In this document: positions 38,529 to 48,243 of the stretch, in pieces
How the letters are laid out: every line of letters begins with the position of its first letter
Position numbering within the stretch: the stretch's first letter is position 1
NCBI RefSeq assembly: GCF_900537175.1
Contig: NZ_LS999833.1
Location: 2,294,001 to 2,358,000, forward strand
Reading direction: 5' to 3'
Length of the DNA: 64,000 nucleotides
DNA from: Lentilitoribacter sp. Alg239-R112
Lineage (GTDB): Bacteria; Pseudomonadota; Alphaproteobacteria; Rhizobiales; Rhizobiaceae
The notes under the pieces: model-generated
Told to the model about the DNA's origin: nothing
The model's input: the letters and a program-made list of their open reading frames with translations, nothing else
The model's database searches: none
Made by a program: the position numbers and the translations under genes

Positions 38529-39622
38529 GCTTTTGCGCCACGCCGACCAGAACCAATTTTCGTTACCGCATTTTCGTCCAACGGCCAACGTGAACGAGGG
38601 GCAACATGCATAGGGTCACCCTCCAATCCAAGTGCCATTCGCTCCGCTCCGGCCCACGCAATCATACTTGCATTATCAGTACATAAATGATGCGGAGGCG
38701 CAACAAAACCCAATTTATATTCAGCACAAAGCCCATTTAATAACATTCGAATTTTCTTATTCGCCGCAACACCGCCGGCGACCACAAAGGATGGGTTCAT
38801 TGGCAAATCTTCAAGTGCGTTAAACCGCTCAAGACCGCGCGACAATCGTTCCTTTAGCGTTTTCACAACAGCCTTTTCAAAACTCGCACATAAATCGCTC
38901 ACGGTTTGATCAGATAGTGGTTGCTCGGCAATGGCTGTCTGGCGAATAGCTGTTTTGAGGCCAGAGAATGAAAAATCACAATTCTTCTGTCCACGCAAAG
39001 GCATGGGTAGCGCGAAACGGTCCTCATCACCCTGCATTGCAGCTTTCTCCACCGCCGGACCGCCCGGATATGACAATCCTAGCAATTTGGCTGTTTTATC
39101 AAAACACTCACCCAATGCATCATCAATAGTTGTCCCCCACCGCTCATATGAACCAACACCTTTGACCAAGATCAGCTGGGTATGTCCACCGGACACCAGA
39201 AGCATTAGATAAGGGAATTGCAGACCATCGGTTAACCGCGCTGTAAGTGCATGACCTTCTAGGTGGTTAATTGCATAAAGCGGCTTACCGGTCACCATGG
39301 CCAATGCTTTACCACTCATCAAACCAACCATAAGGCCACCAATAAGCCCCGGGCCTGATGTAGCTGCAATGGCATCAATATCTTCTAGTGTACAATCAGC
39401 ATCGCTCAACGCTTTTTCAATCAATGTATCGAGCTTCTCAACATGCGCGCGTGCTGCAAGCTCCGGCACAACACCGCCATAAGCTTCATGCACATCAAAC
39501 TGAGAATAGACGATATCGCTATTAATCACACCCGAGCCATCACCACGGCGCGTTACCACAGCAGCAGCGGTTTCATCGCAACTAGTCTCAATTCCCAAAA
39601 CTTTTATGACTTGCGTCACCAT
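38525..39622 (-). CDS. tsaD: tRNA N6-threonylcarbamoyladenosine transferase subunit TsaD
   Basis: A 365-residue Kae1/TsaD ATPase that transfers the threonylcarbamoyl group to A37 of ANN-decoding tRNAs, with TsaB and TsaE. Signature residues are [14 protein letters not shown] near 10, the metal-binding [12 protein letters not shown] near 117 and [11 protein letters not shown] near 140. The C-terminal [12 protein letters not shown] and [12 protein letters not shown] are also present. It is translationally coupled to gpsA and divergent from hemC, the standard Hyphomicrobiales layout. Confidence 0.97.
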   Translation of the reverse strand: MVTQVIKVLGIETSCDETAAAVVTRRGDGSGVINSDIVYSQFDVHEAYGGVVPELAARAHVEKLDTLIEKALSDADCTLEDIDAIAATSGPGLIGGLMVGLMSGKALAMVTGKPLYAINHLEGHALTARLTDGLQFPYLMLLVSGGHTQLILVKGVGSYERWGTTIDDALGECFDKTAKLLGLSYPGGPAVEKAAMQGDEDRFALPMPLRGQKNCDFSFSGLKTAIRQTAIAEQPLSDQTVSDLCASFEKAVVKTLKERLSRGLERFNALEDLPMNPSFVVAGGVAANKKIRMLLNGLCAEYKLGFVAPPHHLCTDNASMIAWAGAERMALGLEGDPMHVAPRSRWPLDENAVTKIGSGRRGAKA

Positions 39623-39689
39623 AGACGGTTTCCAAAAAAATAAGTTTGGCGTAAAGCATTAATAGAGCCCAGTTAGCAACGGACACCAA

Positions 39690-40622
39690 ATGATGCAAAC
39701 AAAACCTTACAAAATTGGCACACGTGGCGGAGCTTTGGCACTTATTCAAGCTGAAGATGTTCGAAAAAAGCTTATGTTGGCACATGATCTACCAGAAAGC
39801 GCATTTGAGATAGTTATCCTGTCTACCAAAGCTGACCGTATGACAAATCAACCACTTTCCGAAATTGGTGGCAAAGGTTTATTCACATTAGAACTTGAAG
39901 AAAAGCTTATTGACGGCTCTCTGGATTTTGCAGTTCATTGCGTAAAAGATATGGCCACCAAACTACCAGAAGGGCTTTATCTATCTGCATATCTAGAGCG
40001 CGAAGATCCCAGAGATGTGCTCATAGGTGGCGCTGCAAATACAATTTCAGAACTACCCGAAAATGCGCTGATCGGAACTTCGTCGCTTAGAAGGCAAGCA
40101 CTTATTCGCCGGATACGTCCCGACCTCAGAGTTACACTTTTTCGCGGGCTTGTTGGAACCCGATTACAAAAGCTTGCCGATGGTGAAGTCGATGCCACAT
40201 TACTCGCTCTTGCAGGGTTAAAACGACTTAAAATAGAAGATAAGGCTACCGAAATTCTAGAAATCGATACGTTCCTTCCAGCACCTGGCCAAGGCGCAAT
40301 ATGCATAGAAAGCAAAATAGGCAATTCGGAAATCGACGAATTGATTGCTCCTTTAAACGATCCAACAACAGAAACCTGTATACTTTGTGAGCGCGCATTC
40401 TTACGCGCCTTGGACGGATCATGCCGAACACCAATTGCTGGTCACGCACAACTCGTAGATCAAAAGATCCATTTTTCAGGTAAGATTTTAAACGACGATG
40501 GAAGCCTGGTTTATGAAACTCAAGTAACAGGTAACGCCAATGATGCTGATACAATCGGCAAAGATGAAGGCGAAACACTTCGCGCGCAGGCTGGCGACAA
40601 CTTTTTTAAAGATTGGACATGA
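39690..40622 (+). CDS. hemC: Hydroxymethylbilane synthase (porphobilinogen deaminase)
   Basis: A 310-residue enzyme that joins four porphobilinogens into hydroxymethylbilane. The dipyrromethane cofactor Cys lies in LDGSCRTPIAGHA near 240. IGTRGGALALIQAE near 8, HCVKDMATKLPEGL near 80, TSSLRRQALI near 130 and APGQGAICIE near 200 are family blocks. The start is ATG 39690 or the next codon ATG 39693. The stop TGA (40620) overlaps the GAGGGA Shine-Dalgarno of hemD. Confidence 0.96.
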   Translation: MMQTKPYKIGTRGGALALIQAEDVRKKLMLAHDLPESAFEIVILSTKADRMTNQPLSEIGGKGLFTLELEEKLIDGSLDFAVHCVKDMATKLPEGLYLSAYLEREDPRDVLIGGAANTISELPENALIGTSSLRRQALIRRIRPDLRVTLFRGLVGTRLQKLADGEVDATLLALAGLKRLKIEDKATEILEIDTFLPAPGQGAICIESKIGNSEIDELIAPLNDPTTETCILCERAFLRALDGSCRTPIAGHAQLVDQKIHFSGKILNDDGSLVYETQVTGNANDADTIGKDEGETLRAQAGDNFFKDWT

Positions 40623-40629
40623 GGGAATA

Positions 40630-41361
40630 ATGAGGGTTCTTATCACACGACCAGAACCATCTGCATCGGCAACAGCCAGTAAGCTACTCAAGATTGGCCA
40701 CACACCTATAACATTCCCTATGTCGAGACGAGAATGTGTGGAAATTTCCACACAAACCAACTTGCATTCTGCAAGTGCTTTTATCTTTACAAGTGCAAAC
40801 GCGGTACATTGCTTTAAAAACACTCCAATTTCAAATCCTGAACTTCTTAGTAAACTCACCTATGTCGTAGGTGACAAAACCAAAGGTGAAGCATTAAAGC
40901 TTGGGTTTAACAACATTCAAACAGGCACAGGAAATGGTCAGGCTTTAGCAGAACTCATCGTCCGAGATTTCAATGATAGACAGATTGCACCAGCTGCGGA
41001 TACGCCTCTCATATATCTAACAGCGGAAAATCGTACATCAGACCTTGAAGAAACACTTGCAAAAAACAAGTTGCCAGTTACACCAATTATTATCTACGAA
41101 ATGATAACTCATTTCTCGCAAGCACAGTTCATTAGTGTTTTTAAAAACAACGCGATCGACATCGTATTATTCTACTCTCAAAGCGCAGTGCGTCGATTCT
41201 TCGCAGCAATCAATAATAATGATCCGAATTTGTTTACATCCTTACGTTATGGGTGTTTAAGCAAGGAAATCGCATCTGCAATACCTGATGAGTTTTCTAA
41301 CCAGATTGACATTGCAATTGAACCTAAAGAACATCATCTTTTAGCCTGTATTGGCAATTAG
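40630..41361 (+). CDS. hemD: Uroporphyrinogen-III synthase
   Basis: A 243-residue protein. HemD proteins are poorly conserved, but the N-terminus MRVLITRPEPSASATASKL, the FTSANAVHCF block near 57, VVGDKTKGEALKLG near 80 and the late VLFYSQSAVRRFF near 175 match. The position directly after hemC supports the call. It closes hydroxymethylbilane with inversion of ring D. The start is ATG 40630, 3 nt after GAGGGA; although close, this is the family's start. Confidence 0.9.
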   Translation: MRVLITRPEPSASATASKLLKIGHTPITFPMSRRECVEISTQTNLHSASAFIFTSANAVHCFKNTPISNPELLSKLTYVVGDKTKGEALKLGFNNIQTGTGNGQALAELIVRDFNDRQIAPAADTPLIYLTAENRTSDLEETLAKNKLPVTPIIIYEMITHFSQAQFISVFKNNAIDIVLFYSQSAVRRFFAAINNNDPNLFTSLRYGCLSKEIASAIPDEFSNQIDIAIEPKEHHLLACIGN

Positions 41362-41421
41362 TTTAAAATTAAATATCCTTTCTGCACCACAGCAACCCGG
41401 GATAGAAAAGAGACACCGCAT

Positions 41422-42732
41422 ATGGCACGCACACCTCGACATTCTAAACCAAAATCAGAATCGATTACGATCGATCTTGATGAAAAGGACGTCAAACCTA
41501 TTGCCGATAATATTGAAAATGAAGGGGAAGACCAAGAGGATGCAATAAACCCCGATGAAAACGCCGCAGAGGACAACTCGAAGGAGGCTGCCGGTGACGA
41601 ACAAGAACAACCTTCAACACCGGAACAAAGTAAGACTTCAGGCTCGACATTTTCTGCCGGTATTTTAGGCGCTGTTCTTGCGCTTGTTGGTGCTGCTGGC
41701 TTGCAATGGAGTGGATTTTTGCCGGGAGCCGACAACGGTCAACAAAATACAGTTGCAACACTTGAACAAAAAGTAGCTACTCTTGAAGAAAACCTTGGGC
41801 AGGCTAACAATCAAATTGCCGAACGCTTAACGATTCAGCCAACAGGTGATTTCAGCAGCTTAACAGCACGTGTAGATGCGCTTGAAAAACTTCTTCAAAA
41901 CGACAATGCAAGTTCTCTTGAAGCTCTAAATGAAATCAAAATTCAAATTGATCAACTTACATCGAAGATCATTAATGTTGAAACGTCTGTGGCAAATGCA
42001 GGTACTGAAATTGGAGATCTTTCGCTGCCAGATAATCTAACTGCAGAGATCAACAAACTAACAACCTCGAACGTTGAACAAGCCGAGAAAATTGCAGACC
42101 TTCAAGCACAGATCGTCTCGCTGGCTCAATCGACATCACAAGACAGCCAAACATCACAAATCATCACTGACTTGCAAAAACGGCTCGCAGAAGCAGAAAC
42201 TGCCATTGCTGAACCTCGCAACGATATTTCAATAGCACGTTCATTAGCGGCCACAGCTGTGAAAAGCGCCATTAATCGTGGTGGGTCTTTTGTTGCTGAG
42301 CTAGAAGCTTTTAGTCAAATAGACCCTGAACATTCTGCAATCGCAGAATTAAAACCACTTTCGGAACAAGGTGTTTTAAAACGTGTCGACCTTGTTGCAA
42401 GTTTTAGTGCTATTGCCAATCAAATTATTGCAGCAGATAGCGATGTTGAAGCTGATACAGGTATCATGTCACGTCTAATGAACAGTGCAGCATCAATGGT
42501 CAAAATTCGTAAAGTTGGCGAGATTGAGGGCGACACAGCTGAAGCCATTGTTGCACGTATTGAAACCCGCTTGAACGACGGTAAACTAACCGATGCAGCG
42601 CGCGAGTGGGATAAACTTTCAGACAAAGCAAAGATTGCGTCTGAAGAGTTTCAAACTCAGTTAAACGCTCGAATATTGGCAGAAAATTTATCAGATAAGC
42701 TAATGCAGGCCGACCCTGCAAATGCAGGTTAA
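41422..42732 (+). CDS. Mitofilin-like inner-membrane protein (COG4223)
   Basis: A 436-residue protein. The N-terminal 70 residues are acidic and disordered. One TM segment (about 74-95, TFSAGILGAVLALVGAAGLQW) anchors it in the inner membrane. A long coiled coil (about 110-270) and a C-terminal mitofilin-type helical domain (290-430) follow. Alphaproteobacterial members are the bacterial relatives of mitochondrial Mic60, implicated in membrane shaping. The hemC-hemD-mitofilin-hemY order is conserved across the class. Confidence 0.9.
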   Translation: MARTPRHSKPKSESITIDLDEKDVKPIADNIENEGEDQEDAINPDENAAEDNSKEAAGDEQEQPSTPEQSKTSGSTFSAGILGAVLALVGAAGLQWSGFLPGADNGQQNTVATLEQKVATLEENLGQANNQIAERLTIQPTGDFSSLTARVDALEKLLQNDNASSLEALNEIKIQIDQLTSKIINVETSVANAGTEIGDLSLPDNLTAEINKLTTSNVEQAEKIADLQAQIVSLAQSTSQDSQTSQIITDLQKRLAEAETAIAEPRNDISIARSLAATAVKSAINRGGSFVAELEAFSQIDPEHSAIAELKPLSEQGVLKRVDLVASFSAIANQIIAADSDVEADTGIMSRLMNSAASMVKIRKVGEIEGDTAEAIVARIETRLNDGKLTDAAREWDKLSDKAKIASEEFQTQLNARILAENLSDKLMQADPANAG

Positions 42733-42758
42733 TGCAAGCGCAAGTATGAGTATTTAGA

Positions 42759-44441
42759 ATGATCAAAGGCCTAATTTTTATCGCACTTATTTTGGTTCTC
42801 GGCACCGGGTTTGCTTGGTTAGCCGACCGCCCCGGTGAATTACTTATCAACTGGCAAGGTCAGCAAATTGAGTTATCGCTTATGACAGCCGTCAGTGCAA
42901 TTGCCGCACTTGTCGTCACAATTATGTTCATCTGGTGGATCATTCGTCTTGTTCTGTCATCACCACAAATTATGTCTCGATATTTCAAATCTCGTCGCAA
43001 AGATCGCGGTTATAAAGCGCTGTCGCAAGGCTTAATTGCCGCAGGCGCGGGGGATGCAACATTAGCTAAAAAACTGACCAATCAAAGCAAAGGTTTGCTC
43101 GATGCGGGCGATGAACCGCTCATCAAATTACTTGCAGTACAAACAGCGATGATCGATGGTCGTGATGAAGATGCACGCAAAACACTACAAGAAATGTCTG
43201 AAACGCCTGAAACTGCTGTTCTGGGCCTGAGAGGACTTTATCTTGAAGCTAAACGCCTTGGCGCAAATGAAGCTGCCAGCCAATATGCAACAAAAGCTGC
43301 GGATCAAGCACCTCATCTTGAATGGGCTGGTAATGCTGCTATCGAGGTAAATGCCCAAGAAGGTAATTGGGATGATGCGATCCGCCGTTTAGAAAAACAA
43401 CGGACAGCGAACGCAGTTTCTCCAGACCTTTTCAAGCGAAAAAAAGCTGTACTGCTTGCAGGTCGCGCAATGGGTCGAGCGGATGGGGAACTATCTGACA
43501 TTGCTAAAGATGCACAAAACGCCCTCACCTTAGCCCCAGACCTAATTCCGGCGGCGGTTATTGCAGCGAAGGCATACTTCCAGATGGGTCAATTGCGAAA
43601 AGGCTCCAAAATTTTGGAAAAAATATGGAAGCAGCAACCCCATCCGCAAGTATCTGAAGCATACGTGTCTGCCCGAGTTGGGGACACGTCCGGAGATCGC
43701 TTAAAACGAGCGTTGAAGCTTGAGTCTATTCGCAGTCATCATGCCGAATCACTCCTTGTCGTTGCTAAGATGGCGATGGAAGCGCATGATCTGAAGCTCG
43801 CACGTGAAAGGGCTGAATCTGCTGCAAAAATGGAACCGCGAAAAAGTATGTATTTGCTACTTGCTGATATCGAAGAAGCTGATACAGGCGACCAAGGCCG
43901 TGTTCGTCACTGGCTTGCAAATGCAGTCCGCGCATCACGAGATCCGCAATGGACCGCTGATGGCTATGTCAGCGAAGAATGGGCACCTTTCTCACCAGTT
44001 ACAGGCAAACTTGATGCATTTGAGTGGAAAGTACCACTAACAGCACTCGCGGGCGCTGTTGAAGAAGGAGAAATAGCAGAAGATAATTTCGCTCAAGCTA
44101 TGGCAGATCTCCCTGCAATATCCGCTCCTGTATTTGCTGCAGCGAGTGTGATCAATGAAGCAGAACCAGAAGCGAAAATTAACATCAAAGCAGAAACAAT
44201 AGAGCCCGAGATAAAAACAGAGACATCGCAGGATGAGGAAGTTGCACACGAAAACGCCTCAAAAGAAGTAGAAACTACTGATATTAATGATGAGAATCAG
44301 CAAGCGAATGTTGATGAAGCTCTCGAGAAAAATACAGAAGACGCTCCCGAAGAAGAGGTATTAAGGAAGGCTGTTGACGACCCTGGTGTGGCCGAAAATA
44401 CTGAAAACAATAATAAATCTGGCGGCTTCCGGTTGTTTTAA
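42759..44441 (+). CDS. hemY: HemY-like TPR membrane protein
   Basis: A 560-residue protein with two N-terminal TM segments (about 1-22 and 42-66), the HemY N-terminal domain, then tetratricopeptide-like helical repeats (about 85-400). A very acidic low-complexity tail (about 460-550) ends in GGFRLF. HemY-N proteins sit in heme operons, but their exact role is unclear. This is not the protoporphyrinogen oxidase also called HemY. The short gap after the mitofilin gene (26 nt) implies one transcript. Confidence 0.9.
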   Translation: MIKGLIFIALILVLGTGFAWLADRPGELLINWQGQQIELSLMTAVSAIAALVVTIMFIWWIIRLVLSSPQIMSRYFKSRRKDRGYKALSQGLIAAGAGDATLAKKLTNQSKGLLDAGDEPLIKLLAVQTAMIDGRDEDARKTLQEMSETPETAVLGLRGLYLEAKRLGANEAASQYATKAADQAPHLEWAGNAAIEVNAQEGNWDDAIRRLEKQRTANAVSPDLFKRKKAVLLAGRAMGRADGELSDIAKDAQNALTLAPDLIPAAVIAAKAYFQMGQLRKGSKILEKIWKQQPHPQVSEAYVSARVGDTSGDRLKRALKLESIRSHHAESLLVVAKMAMEAHDLKLARERAESAAKMEPRKSMYLLLADIEEADTGDQGRVRHWLANAVRASRDPQWTADGYVSEEWAPFSPVTGKLDAFEWKVPLTALAGAVEEGEIAEDNFAQAMADLPAISAPVFAAASVINEAEPEAKINIKAETIEPEIKTETSQDEEVAHENASKEVETTDINDENQQANVDEALEKNTEDAPEEEVLRKAVDDPGVAENTENNNKSGGFRLF

Positions 44442-44488
44442 TGATGCATCCCACCCTATATCTAATGAGAATAGGGTCGGAGTATTGA

Positions 44489-44956
44489 ATGCTGATTGAT
44501 AAATTACGAGACTTTATAAGCTCGTTGACTGATGACAGTGAACAGTTTCAAGGTGCGAATAAAGATGATCCACAAGTTGCAGCAGCAGCCCTCTTTTATC
44601 GCGTTATTGAAGCCGACGGTGTTATCAGTGAAAGTGAACAAGTAAAACTTAAAGAGCTGTTAGCGATCGAATTTGATATCAGTATGGACGAAGCCATTTT
44701 GCTTTACCATGCGGGTGAAGCAGCCGACCAAGCATCTGTTGACTTTTACACGTTTACCCGCGTTTTGAAAAAACACCTAACAGCAGAGCAAAAAGTCTGC
44801 CTCGTCGAAATTCTCTGGGAGCTTGCTTATGCGGATTGCAAGCGGCATGAACTTGAAGATCATGTGATATGGCGGATTTCCGATCTGATGGGCATATCGG
44901 GTCGTGAACGTGTTTTAGCCCGTCAACGTGTTGAGGAAGAATTACGCCGTTCATGA
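44489..44956 (+). CDS. TerB-family protein
   Basis: A 155-residue all-helical TerB-domain protein: ALFYRVIEADGVISESEQVKLKELL near 30-54 and LWELAYADCKRHELEDHVIWRISDLMGI near 108-135, each with the DG/D-x-x-x-x-E metal-binding pattern of tellurite-resistance TerB. Stand-alone TerB proteins follow hemY in many rhizobia, and no other ter genes are present. Tellurite resistance should not be assumed. It overlaps the amidotransferase gene by 4 nt (ATGA). Confidence 0.88.
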   Translation: MLIDKLRDFISSLTDDSEQFQGANKDDPQVAAAALFYRVIEADGVISESEQVKLKELLAIEFDISMDEAILLYHAGEAADQASVDFYTFTRVLKKHLTAEQKVCLVEILWELAYADCKRHELEDHVIWRISDLMGISGRERVLARQRVEEELRRS

Positions 44957-45696
44957 TAGATAGAGTAAGCTCGAATTCAAATAAAATTCTCATAGTGCTT
45001 CATCAAGAAAATTCAACGCCTGGCCGCGTTGGGAAATTACTGGAGGAAATGGGCTATGAACTTGATATGAGGCGTCCTCGCTTTGACGATCCTCTGCCTA
45101 AGAGCCTGGATGACCACGCAGGCGCGGTCGTTTTTGGTGGCCCCATGAGCGCAAATGATAATGATGATTTCGTTACGCGCGAAATTAACTGGCTCAATGT
45201 CCCACTTAAGGAAAACAAACCATTTCTCGGCATATGTCTCGGTGCACAGATGCTTGTAAAACACTTGGGCAAGCAAGTTTACAGTCATCCAGAAGGCCTG
45301 ATTGAGGCAGGTTGGTATCCACTACAATCCACCTCAGAGGGCGACAAGCTACTAAAATGGCCAAAGATGGCCTATCAATTTCACCGTGAGGGGTTTGAGC
45401 TACCTGATGGAGCCACCCTGCTTGCAAAATCCCCAAGTTACCCAAATCAGGCATTTCGCTATGGTGAGAAAGCGTGGGCAGTTCAATTTCATGCGGAGCT
45501 TACGCAAGTCATGATGCAGCGCTGGATAGTCGGCGGTGCAGAACGCTTCACGATGCCTGGTGCGCAGGTAGGTTCACAACACCTAAAAGGAAGGCTTCTT
45601 TACGATACAGCTCTTCTTGCTTGGCTCATAGATTTTTTGAACCTGGTATTTGGCCCAGCACCAAGAAATCTTAATGCCGAACCATATCAACGATAA
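44953..45696 (+). CDS. Class I glutamine amidotransferase-like protein
   Basis: A 247-residue stand-alone class-I glutamine amidotransferase (GuaA-type). The nucleophile is C95 in GICLGAQM, and the His-Glu pair is in VQFHAELT near 178-185. FGGPMSAND near 61 is the oxyanion strand. Free-standing members often act on gamma-glutamyl compounds or lack a defined partner. It is coupled to the TerB-like gene by an ATGA overlap. Its 3' end overlaps the convergent ispG by 10 nt. Confidence 0.9.
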   Translation: MIDRVSSNSNKILIVLHQENSTPGRVGKLLEEMGYELDMRRPRFDDPLPKSLDDHAGAVVFGGPMSANDNDDFVTREINWLNVPLKENKPFLGICLGAQMLVKHLGKQVYSHPEGLIEAGWYPLQSTSEGDKLLKWPKMAYQFHREGFELPDGATLLAKSPSYPNQAFRYGEKAWAVQFHAELTQVMMQRWIVGGAERFTMPGAQVGSQHLKGRLLYDTALLAWLIDFLNLVFGPAPRNLNAEPYQR

Positions 45697-46919
45697 TTTT
45701 CTTCAATATAAGACTTTACGAGTGATTGAAAATCTTCGGCGATGTTAGCCCCACGCAAAGTTGCAGATTTTTGACCATCAATAAACACGGGCGCTGCAGG
45801 TGTCTCACCAGTACCGGGAAGAGAAATTCCAATATTGGCGTGTTTTGATTCGCCTGGCCCATTTACAATGCAACCCATAACCGCAACTTTGAGATTTTCA
45901 ACACCTGGATATTGTTCACGCCAAACAGGCATATTTTCACGTAAATCAGATTCAATTTTTTGTGCCAGTTCCTGAAAAACTGTTGATGTTGTACGCCCAC
46001 ACCCCGGACATGCAGCAACGACAGGAATGAATTGGCGAAAGCCCATGACTTGCAAAAGCTCTTGCGCAACCTGCACTTCTTTTGTGCGATCACCATTCGG
46101 TTCTGGCGTTAAGGAAATACGCACAGTATCACCAATACCCTGCTGCAAAACAATGGCAAGTGCGGCTGATGAGGCAACGATGCCCTTAGACCCCATTCCC
46201 GCTTCCGTAAGGCCCAAATGAAGTGCATAATCACCACGTTCCGCCAATTGAGTGTATACGGAAATCAAATCTTGCACTTGAGACACTTTCGCAGATAAAA
46301 TAATCTTATCTCTCCCAAGCCCAATACTTTCGGCGAGTTCGGCAGATAGTAATGCCGACTGAATAATTGCCTCGTGCATGACTTGGGTTGCACTCATTGG
46401 TGAACCATTCTCGGCGTTCTGATCCATCAAATTTGTTAAGAGAGCTTGATCAAGCGAACCCCAGTTTACACCTATCCGAACAGGTTTATTATGCGTAATC
46501 GCTGTTTCAATGATCTGACCGAACTGCTTATCTTTCTTATTCTTAAATCCGACATTGCCCGGATTAATTCGATATTTAGCAAGTGCTTCTGCACAGGCGG
46601 GGTGATCCGCCAAAAGCTTATGACCAATATAATGAAAATCTCCGACAAGCGGCACATCCAGGCCAAGGCGTTCAAGACGTTCACGAATCTTGGGAACAGC
46701 TGAGGCACTTTCATCACGATCAACTGTGATCCGTACAATTTCAGACCCTGCTTTTGACAATGCAGCGACTTGAGCTACCGTAGCATCAATATCCGCAGTA
46801 TCCGTATTTGTCATAGATTGCACGACAACCGGTGCCTGCCCACCAACGATAACTCCACCAACATTAACTCCTTGAGTTAAACGTCGTGATTTCGGGGCAT
46901 ACATATTTAAATTGCTCAT
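45687..46919 (-). CDS. ispG: (E)-4-hydroxy-3-methylbut-2-enyl-diphosphate synthase
   Basis: A 410-residue iron-sulfur enzyme of the methylerythritol phosphate pathway that makes HMBPP from MEcPP. The 4Fe-4S ligands are in [14 protein letters not shown] (two Cys, near 305) and [18 protein letters not shown] (one Cys plus the conserved Glu, near 348). [18 protein letters not shown] near 33 and [12 protein letters not shown] near 91 form the TIM-barrel active site. It is the second isoprenoid gene in the window besides ispA. It stands alone. Confidence 0.97.
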   Translation of the reverse strand: MSNLNMYAPKSRRLTQGVNVGGVIVGGQAPVVVQSMTNTDTADIDATVAQVAALSKAGSEIVRITVDRDESASAVPKIRERLERLGLDVPLVGDFHYIGHKLLADHPACAEALAKYRINPGNVGFKNKKDKQFGQIIETAITHNKPVRIGVNWGSLDQALLTNLMDQNAENGSPMSATQVMHEAIIQSALLSAELAESIGLGRDKIILSAKVSQVQDLISVYTQLAERGDYALHLGLTEAGMGSKGIVASSAALAIVLQQGIGDTVRISLTPEPNGDRTKEVQVAQELLQVMGFRQFIPVVAACPGCGRTTSTVFQELAQKIESDLRENMPVWREQYPGVENLKVAVMGCIVNGPGESKHANIGISLPGTGETPAAPVFIDGQKSATLRGANIAEDFQSLVKSYIEENYR

Positions 46920-47034
46920 AGAAAAGATCTTACTGCTATTTTAAAAAACCTAATGGCAGAAACCATATTTAAGTTGGGTAATCAATGCGTCATTGTCAAC
47001 CAGCAGAATTCTAACACGCCACTTAAAATATTTG

Positions 47035-48201
47035 CTACTTTGTACCCTCATCAGCATAACGCACAGGATACATAGCAAAGAAAATGATAAAGAGACATAG
47101 CGGCATTAGGGCGAAGATGAAGGTATAGCTATAAGCCTGTGCGACAAAGCCAAACAAAGGCGGGGCAAGCAGAAATCCTGAATATCCGACAGATGTAACC
47201 ATCGAAACAGAAACGCCGCTAGGAATTCCAGGCAAATTGCCAGCCGCGGAAACAGCGATTGGAAACAAGTTTGAAATTCCGATACCTGTTATGAAAAATC
47301 CCAAAATCGTTAGGGTTGGTTGAGATGACAATGTCACGATGGTGAAGCCGGTTATTGAAAACACAAGACACACGCGAAGTGTATTCACTGCACCATATTT
47401 CTGTCGGAAGTAATCACCTGTGAAGCGCACAAATGCCATTGATAATGAGAAAGCGGCAAAACCGTAACCGGCAGTTGTTAATTCAAATCCGCGCTCTTCG
47501 TGCAACAAAAGCCCACTCCAGTCGATAACAACACCTTCTGGCACAATGGCAAGCAAACAAATAATTCCAAGCATGTAGGGTAATATCGATCGTGGGAATC
47601 GTATTTTCAAACCAGCACTCACCTGCTCTTCCGATGGCGGCTCATTCTCCATTTTACGAAGTGCATAGCTCATCAAAAGAAGAAATATCACCATCCAAAA
47701 TAGCGCATGGCCGGTTTCACCAAGTAGAAACAATGTTTTCCCACCGAACAGCGCACCGACAAGTCCTCCAACACTCCAAAACCCATGACAAGAAGACATG
47801 ATGGCACGTTTTGTCTGCCGCTCGACTTCGATCACATTTGAATTCATAGCAACATCCATGCCGGCCCAAAACATGCCGAAAAAAGTCAAAACAATGACAG
47901 CGCCAGCCATATCTGGTGCCAACGTGACTAAAACCAAACCAGGCGCACAAAGCAGGCTGTTAAAAATAATTGGCAACCTTGTTCCGTATCGCGCAATCAA
48001 AGCTCCGCCAATAGGCATTGCGACCAACGCCCCTAACCCCAAAGCCAGGATCACCAGCCCGAGTTCGCTTTCGCTTAGCAAAAGACGCGCCTTAAAAACT
48101 GGAATCATTGGTGTCCAAACACCAATGAACAAACCGTTCCCGAAGAACAGCATAGAAACGGCGATGCGGGCGATTGGAAACTTAGAAGAAATAAATGCCA
48201 T
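47035..48201 (-). CDS. Major facilitator superfamily transporter
   Basis: A 388-residue permease with about 12 TM helices and a short central loop near 185-200 (ALRKMENEPPSEEQVS). The motif GGALIARYGTRLP near 65-77 is the MFS loop 2-3 signature. VEVERQTKRAIMSSCHGFWSVGGLVGALFG near 125-155 is typical of the YbjJ-like/fucose-permease-like branch. The substrate cannot be predicted. It has its own transcription unit between ispG and the kinase gene. Confidence 0.88.
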   Translation of the reverse strand: MAFISSKFPIARIAVSMLFFGNGLFIGVWTPMIPVFKARLLLSESELGLVILALGLGALVAMPIGGALIARYGTRLPIIFNSLLCAPGLVLVTLAPDMAGAVIVLTFFGMFWAGMDVAMNSNVIEVERQTKRAIMSSCHGFWSVGGLVGALFGGKTLFLLGETGHALFWMVIFLLLMSYALRKMENEPPSEEQVSAGLKIRFPRSILPYMLGIICLLAIVPEGVVIDWSGLLLHEERGFELTTAGYGFAAFSLSMAFVRFTGDYFRQKYGAVNTLRVCLVFSITGFTIVTLSSQPTLTILGFFITGIGISNLFPIAVSAAGNLPGIPSGVSVSMVTSVGYSGFLLAPPLFGFVAQAYSYTFIFALMPLCLFIIFFAMYPVRYADEGTK

Positions 48202-48243
48202 ATTGACAGTTCCGGTTCATGGGGAACACCAGATCTAGGTCAT